Shown here: in pieces, positions 1-2,245 of the stretch | Layout: every line of letters begins with the position of its first letter | Numbering within the stretch: the first letter of the stretch is position 1 | From: an uncultured Collinsella sp. | Lineage (GTDB): Bacteria > Actinomycetota > Coriobacteriia > Coriobacteriales > Coriobacteriaceae | DNA: 5,217 bases | Direction: 5' to 3' | Assembly (NCBI GenBank): GCA_900551655.1 | Contig: URWM01000128.1 | Span: 1-5,217 of the forward strand | Notes under the pieces: model-generated | Databases searched by the model: none | What the model was told of the DNA's origin: nothing | The model's input: the letters and a program-made list of their open reading frames with translations, nothing else | Position numbers and translations under genes: made by a program

Positions 1-211
1 TGTAGTCACCGCCGCGCACGAGCTTGCCTGCCTTCTCGGCCTCGTCAATCATGTTCTTGGCGACGCGGTCTTTAACGGACCCGGCGGGGTTGAAGTATTC
101 CAGTTTGACGAGCACACGGGCCTTGAGGTCCTCGTCGGCCTCGAAGTGGGTGAGCTCCAGAAGCGGGGTGTGGCCGATAAGCTGATCGATGGACGTGTAA
201 ACATTGCTCAT
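1..211 (-). CDS. cysK: Cysteine synthase (O-acetylserine sulfhydrylase), N-terminal part, cut by window edge
   Basis: The enzyme makes L-cysteine from O-acetylserine and sulfide with pyridoxal phosphate, in the cytoplasm, as the last step of cysteine synthesis. Seventy codons are visible. The protein starts [20 protein letters not shown], and the IGHTPL block near residues 12-17 is typical of the family. The segment [10 protein letters not shown] (residues 40-49) is the PLP site, with K47 as the expected Schiff-base lysine. The ATG at 211 is preceded by a perfect GGAGG (222-218) six bases upstream, which fixes the start. The gene is read leftward, divergent from the Rrf2-family regulator at 465, which makes control by that regulator plausible. 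The CysK, CysM and cystathionine beta-synthase-like branches share this N-terminus. The CysK branch is preferred from the overall wording, but the C-terminal part that would settle it lies outside the window. Confidence 0.93.
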   Translation of the reverse strand, partial: MSNVYTSIDQLIGHTPLLELTHFEADEDLKARVLVKLEYFNPAGSVKDRVAKNMIDEAEKAGKLVRGGDY

Positions 212-283
212 GGTGAACCTCCAAAGTGTTCAAATGACTGGATACCGTGTGGTTTTACGGTGCGTGTAGCAGCGAAACCCACA

Positions 284-296
284 AACCTTATAGGTT
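284..296. promoter_or_regulatory. Palindromic candidate operator over the cysK -10 box
   Basis: AACCT-TAT-AGGTT is a perfect 5+3+5 inverted repeat. The cysK -10 hexamer (292-287) lies inside it, so a dimeric protein bound here would block RNA polymerase. The divergent Rrf2-family gene is the obvious candidate binder. A related half site, ATAGGT, recurs at 394-399 in front of the regulator gene, followed by AAAACC (406-411), which could allow autoregulation. The palindrome is seen directly; its role is inferred. Rrf2 sites are usually longer than 13 bases, so the true site may extend beyond these arms. Confidence 0.4.
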
Positions 297-316
297 GTTC
301 GTTTTGCTGTTGGCAA
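284..316 (-). promoter_or_regulatory. Candidate cysK promoter
   Basis: On the minus strand TTGCCA (316-311) is followed after 18 bases by TATAAG (292-287). Each hexamer matches the housekeeping sigma consensus at five of six positions. Transcription would begin near 280 and give a leader of about 70 bases before the cysK ATG. A second possible pair lies upstream on the same strand: TTGCGT (347-342), 17 bases, TACTAT (324-319). It matches less well and could be an additional start. Both are predictions from hexamer match and spacing only. Confidence 0.5.
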
Positions 317-400
317 GCATAGTAGACAGTAAAGCCTAGTAACGCAATAGGAAATAGAAGATTATTACGAGTCGATTAACCATCTTGACGGGAATAGGTA

Positions 401-428
401 TTTTCAAAACCAATTTTTCGGCTAGAAT
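401..428 (+). promoter_or_regulatory. Weak candidate promoter of the Rrf2-family gene
   Basis: TAGAAT at 423-428 is a good -10 hexamer (five of six). Sixteen bases upstream, TTTTCA (401-406) is a mediocre -35. Transcription would start near 435, about 30 bases before the ATG at 465. The proposed -35 overlaps the ATAGGT...AAAACC sequence (394-411), so a repressor bound there would also control this gene. TTGACG at 385-390 is a better -35 word but has no -10 at the right distance. Confidence 0.35.
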
Positions 429-464
429 TTCTACGAATTAAAAGACCGAAAGGCAGCTATATAT

Positions 465-893
465 ATGTTGGTTTCCACAAAGGGCAGATATGCCCTACGC
501 GTTATGGTCGACCTGGCCGAGCATCAGGCGGCCGGTCGCATCCCGCTCAAAGAGATCGCGGCGCGCCAGGGGATTTCGGAGAAGTACCTCGAGAATATTC
601 TGGCGACGCTCGTGCGCGCCAATATGCTCTCGGGCATGCGCGGCAAGGGCGGCGGCTACGTGCTTACGCGCCCGCCCGAGCAGTACACGGTGGGTGAGAT
701 CTTGCGCCTGACCGAGGGCAGCCTGGCGCCGGTCGCCTGCCTGGATGGCGACTGCAAGGGTTGCTCGCGATCTGATGAGTGCCCCACGCTCGACGTGTGG
801 AAGAACCTTGACAAGCTCATCAACGACTACCTCGACGGTGTGACGCTCGATCAACTTGTCGCTCCCAATGAAGGCTACGATTACGTCATCTAA
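465..893 (+). CDS. Rrf2-family transcriptional regulator, IscR/CymR-like
   Basis: This is a 142-residue cytoplasmic DNA-binding protein, the usual length for Rrf2 regulators. The start MLVSTKGRYALRVMVDLA is the family signature, so ATG 465 is the right start even though its ribosome site is only moderate (GAAAGG at 448-453, 11 bases away). The winged helix-turn-helix covers about residues 25-68: IPLKEIAARQGISEKYLENIL holds the recognition helix, and GKGGGYVL (60-67) is the wing. Four cysteines (C92, C97, C100, C106) fall in the loop where IscR binds a [2Fe-2S] cluster, although the spacing is not identical to that of IscR. A dimerisation helix follows at about 108-125. Divergence from cysK suggests control of cysteine or sulfur supply, as CymR does in Bacillus. 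Bacillus CymR lacks the cysteine cluster, so this protein may instead sense Fe-S status. The family is sure; the ligand and regulon are inferred. Confidence 0.93.
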   Translation: MLVSTKGRYALRVMVDLAEHQAAGRIPLKEIAARQGISEKYLENILATLVRANMLSGMRGKGGGYVLTRPPEQYTVGEILRLTEGSLAPVACLDGDCKGCSRSDECPTLDVWKNLDKLINDYLDGVTLDQLVAPNEGYDYVI

Positions 894-900
894 CCCACAC

Positions 901-931
901 CTGCCATGTGGGGACAGGGTGGAAATGGCAG
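901..931. repeat. Small inverted repeat after the Rrf2-family gene
   Basis: CTGCCAT (901-907) and ATGGCAG (925-931) are perfect 7-base inverted arms around a G-rich 17-base loop. An alternative pairing, CCCACA (894-899) with TGTGGG (907-912), competes with it. No T run follows, so this is not an intrinsic terminator by itself. The loop word TGGGGAC (909-915) recurs in the 77-base inverted repeat at 2081-2157, which hints at a shared family of intergenic repeats. The function is unknown. Confidence 0.4.
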
Positions 932-963
932 ATTCTCTCGCCCTTTGAGACTTGGCAAATAAG

Positions 964-1000
964 AAGGCCGCCCATTTTTGCGATGGGCGGCCTTCGTTTT
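964..1000. terminator. Bidirectional intrinsic terminator between convergent genes
   Basis: A perfect 12-base stem (964-975 with 983-994, AAGGCCGCCCAT/ATGGGCGGCCTT) closes a seven-base loop. On the plus strand it is followed by CGTTTT, ending transcription of the Rrf2-family gene. On the minus strand the stem is followed by CTTATTTG, a weaker T-rich tail that would end the holin-like gene. Its position between two convergent genes fits this double use. Confidence 0.85.
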
Positions 1001-1018
1001 GGGCTGTTGAGACGGGCG

Positions 1019-1037
1019 CGGCCGGAATGGCCGTTTT
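1019..1037 (+). terminator. Possible backup terminator hairpin
   Basis: CGGCC (1019-1023) pairs with GGCCG (1029-1033) around GGAAT, and TTTT (1034-1037) follows directly. It lies just past the main terminator and would catch plus-strand read-through before it enters the convergent gene as antisense RNA. It overlaps the stop codon of that gene. The stem is only five pairs and could be chance in GC-rich DNA. Confidence 0.25.
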
Positions 1038-1401
1038 AGCCCTCGGCGATGCTATCGAGAATGCTGCGCATGATGGACACCAGGATGCTGCCCATAAAGG
1101 CCGATCCAAAGCTGGCGATGGAGATACCCGCGCCCAGCAGATTGACCGACAGGTAGCTGGCCAGCTCGAGCATAAAACTGTTGACTACGAGCTGAAAAAT
1201 ACCCAGCGTAATGATCGTGAGCGGCAGCGAGATAACCGTCAGGAACGGCTTGACGAGCGAATCGACGATGTTCAGGAACAGTCCCACGAAGGCGAAACAG
1301 ACCCAGGTCTCGGCAAAACCGAAGGGCTGGATGCCGGGGACGAGGAACGTGGCAATCGCGATGGCGATCGAGGTAAAGAGCCAGTTAAGCATAAAGCGCA
1401 T
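1036..1401 (-). CDS. Phage-holin-family-IV / YvlD-like small membrane protein
   Basis: This 121-residue, very hydrophobic protein has four likely membrane segments at about residues 5-24, 30-48, 53-82 and 86-110. The stretch GLFLNIVDSLVKPFLTVISL (40-59) and then PLTIITLGIFQLVVN (60-74), with the N-x6-KP and LPLTIITLG pattern, is the hallmark of the family known as mycobacterial 4-TMS phage holin superfamily IV, which includes Bacillus YvlD. Despite the name, most members are single chromosomal genes with no phage nearby, as here. Their role is not established; a membrane-stress link has been suggested from the genomic context of YvlD. The ATG at 1401 has AAGGA (1414-1410) eight bases upstream, so it is preferred over the in-frame ATG three codons later. 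It is convergent with the Rrf2-family gene and divergent from yerC. No convincing promoter was found upstream. Confidence 0.9.
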   Translation of the reverse strand: MRFMLNWLFTSIAIAIATFLVPGIQPFGFAETWVCFAFVGLFLNIVDSLVKPFLTVISLPLTIITLGIFQLVVNSFMLELASYLSVNLLGAGISIASFGSAFMGSILVSIMRSILDSIAEG

Positions 1402-1589
1402 GGTGTGAATCCTTTCTTGCGCAGGGTGCGTCGGTGTCGCGTGAAGCGGTTTGCTGCGGCAGCTTGGACGGCCGCTCGGGTGTGCCGCCTTGTTCGGCCG
1501 CCCATTGTCTCAGATATTCGTGGAGCTTGCGTGCGCATTCGGTTTCAAAACGGCGTTCGTCCTAGAAAACGCGCCGCTGGCAGAGAGTC

Positions 1590-1620
1590 TTGTCGCTTTA
1601 GTTTGGTGGTGTGCTAAACT
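1590..1620 (+). promoter_or_regulatory. Candidate yerC promoter with extended -10
   Basis: TAAACT (1615-1620) is preceded by TG at 1612-1613, giving the extended -10 form TGnTAAACT. TTGTCG (1590-1595) lies 19 bases upstream as a -35, longer than ideal, but an extended -10 tolerates a weak -35. Transcription would start near 1627 and leave a structured leader of about 100 bases. This is a prediction from sequence only. Confidence 0.4.
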
Positions 1621-1625
1621 GCTAC

Positions 1626-1678
1626 GGGCAAAAGCCACAGGCGTTGCCCTATTGCATAGAACGGGCGAACGATGCCCG
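1626..1678 (+). promoter_or_regulatory. Two hairpins in the yerC leader
   Basis: Hairpin 1: GGGCAA (1626-1631) pairs with TTGCCC (1644-1649), and inside it GCC (1634-1636) pairs with GGC (1640-1642). Hairpin 2: CGGGC (1662-1666) pairs with GCCCG (1674-1678) around a seven-base loop. Hairpin 2 partly buries the ATG (1672-1674) of the small upstream frame. Neither is followed by a T run, so they are not terminators. They may set RNA stability or access to the upstream start, but no known riboswitch class is recognised. Confidence 0.3.
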
Positions 1679-1722
1679 ATGTCAGTATCAACTTCGATGC
1701 CTTTTGGCGGGTTTGGCGGTGA
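1672..1722 (+). CDS. Possible 16-codon leader peptide with two Trp codons
   Basis: An ATG at 1672 opens a 16-residue frame, MPDVSINFDAFWRVWR, which stops at TGA 1720-1722, three bases before the yerC ATG and in the same frame. Trp codons are at positions 12 and 15. The second Trp-Arg pair (1714-1719) overlaps the yerC ribosome site, so a ribosome stalled on Trp codons would cover that site, whereas one that terminates could re-initiate at once. Against this, no good ribosome site precedes 1672, the start lies in a hairpin, and both Trp codons come from a 9-base tandem duplication. It may be a chance frame. Confidence 0.25.
   Translation: MPDVSINFDAFWRVWR
1703..1720 (+). repeat. 9-base tandem repeat containing the yerC ribosome site
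   Basis: TTTGGCGGG (1703-1711) is followed at once by TTTGGCGGT (1712-1720). The downstream copy supplies the ribosome site: GGCGGTGATC (1715-1724) matches the 16S rRNA-complementary GGAGGTGATC at nine of ten positions and places its core six bases before the yerC ATG. The upstream copy repeats the GGCGG core nine bases further away and could act as a standby site. Confidence 0.6.
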
Positions 1723-1725
1723 TCG

Positions 1726-2025
1726 ATGAATATCGAGAACATGTTTGACAAGCCTGATGTCAAGCAGCTGGTCCACGCATTTAGTCTTTTGGATGACGAG
1801 AAGGATATCCAAGCGTTTTTGACCGATATCTGCACGCCGCGCGAGATCTGCGATCTATCGCAGCGTCTGCAGGTCGCGCGTTATCTGGACGAGGGCGAGC
1901 CTTATGTTGAGGTTCAGGCGCGTACCGGCGCTTCGTCCACCACGGTGAGCCGTGTGTCCAAGGCACTTAATGGCGAGTACGGTGGCTATCGCAAGATCCT
2001 CATCAAGCTGGAGGATGGCGAGTAG
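1726..2025 (+). CDS. yerC: YerC/YecD-family TrpR-related DNA-binding protein
   Basis: This 99-residue protein of the Trp-repressor superfamily is all-helical and has the usual family length. CTPREICDLSQRLQVARYL (36-54) is the conserved family block. The helix-turn-helix spans about residues 58-80, with TGASSTTVSRVSKAL (67-81) carrying the recognition helix, and GGYRKIL (86-92) closes the domain. It should act as a dimeric DNA-binding regulator in the cytoplasm. Targets and ligand are not established for this family, and Trp binding should not be assumed. An in-frame TGA six bases upstream rules out an earlier start, and a strong, almost full-length ribosome site supports ATG 1726. The gene stands alone, with its own candidate promoter and terminator, and is divergent from the holin-like gene. 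Confidence 0.93.
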   Translation: MNIENMFDKPDVKQLVHAFSLLDDEKDIQAFLTDICTPREICDLSQRLQVARYLDEGEPYVEVQARTGASSTTVSRVSKALNGEYGGYRKILIKLEDGE

Positions 2026-2051
2026 GCCAGCGACAACAATGAATTACGAAG

Positions 2052-2077
2052 AACCGTCCCTTCGGGGGCGGTTTTTT
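2052..2077 (+). terminator. Intrinsic terminator of yerC, UUCG loop
   Basis: AACCGTCCC (2052-2060) pairs with GGGGCGGTT (2065-2073): nine pairs with one G-T wobble, around the very stable TTCG tetraloop. TTTT (2074-2077) follows. It begins 26 bases after the yerC stop codon, so yerC is probably transcribed alone. Confidence 0.9.
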
Positions 2078-2080
2078 GAT

Positions 2081-2157
2081 CCTTTGGGGACGGAGGAAAA
2101 CGGATCACTGGGTTAGACTGACCTCCTCGGTGATCCATTTTCCTCCGTCTCCAAGGG
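2081..2157. repeat. 77-base near-perfect inverted repeat
   Basis: Bases 2081-2108 pair in a single register with 2130-2157. Of 28 positions, 25 are Watson-Crick, two are G-T wobbles (2083/2155 and 2088/2150) and one is a C/A mismatch (2101/2137). The 21-base centre holds a second small palindrome, GGTTAGACTGACC (2111-2123). No T run follows, so it is not an ordinary terminator, and a strong one already lies just upstream. Size and shape fit a dispersed palindromic element of the REP or MITE type, or a structured RNA. No transposase is in the window and no target duplication is evident. The structure is seen directly; dispersal is inferred. Confidence 0.8.
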
Positions 2158-2187
2158 GTCAAATCTGTTGGCGTGGGGCAAATCTGT
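2155..2187 (+). repeat. Short direct repeat GGGG(T)CAAATCTGT
   Basis: GGGGTCAAATCTGT (2155-2168) and GGGGCAAATCTGT (2175-2187) are nearly identical copies whose shared CAAATCTGT cores start 19 bases apart. They abut the right arm of the 77-base inverted repeat and may belong to the same element. From 2188 to the next gene at 2246 I see only a possible -10 word, TAGGAT (2201-2206), with no matching -35. Confidence 0.55.
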
Positions 2188-2245
2188 CCGCGCGGGCGGG
2201 TAGGATGGAAACATTGAATATTGCGAACGGTTTGAGTGGAGGACC

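Larger units (their letters stand above)
1402..1725. other. Intergenic region between divergent holin-like and yerC-like genes
   Basis: These 324 bases hold no convincing full-size gene. The left part (1402-1580) is GC-rich with two CGGCCG words (1469-1474 and 1495-1500) that could pair with each other, and I see no good minus-strand promoter for the holin-like gene. The right part carries the candidate yerC promoter, two leader hairpins, a 16-codon upstream frame and a 9-base tandem repeat that contains the yerC ribosome site. A minus-strand frame between a TAG at 1564-1562 and a TAA at 1387-1385 is open for 58 codons but has no ATG, GTG or TTG start. Confidence 0.7.

Noticed and set aside
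385..390. TTGACG as -35 box for the Rrf2-family gene
   Set aside because: No acceptable -10 hexamer lies 16-18 bases downstream.
495..1109. 204-codon minus-strand frame over the Rrf2-family gene
   Set aside because: It is antisense to a certain gene and to the bidirectional terminator, with low-complexity Ala/Arg-rich wording and no family resemblance.
1036..1401. Holin-like gene as sign of a prophage
   Set aside because: No lysin, capsid, integrase or other phage gene is near, and chromosomal solitary members of this membrane family are common.
1388..1561. 58-codon minus-strand open frame (ERRFETECARKLHEYLRQWA...) overlapping the holin-like start
   Set aside because: The wording is somewhat protein-like, but there is no ATG, GTG or TTG start after the upstream TAG, and third-position composition is mixed. 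A gene remnant is possible but not supportable.
952..1617. 221-codon plus-strand frame opposite the holin-like gene
   Set aside because: It begins just before the terminator stem, runs through it and then antisense through the holin-like gene, and its Asp/Arg/Gln-rich product looks like a reverse-frame artefact.
1451..1729. 92-codon plus-strand frame from a TTG, overlapping the yerC start as ATGA
   Set aside because: It has no ribosome site, it contains the candidate yerC promoter, and its product resembles no known family. The ATGA overlap seems to be chance.
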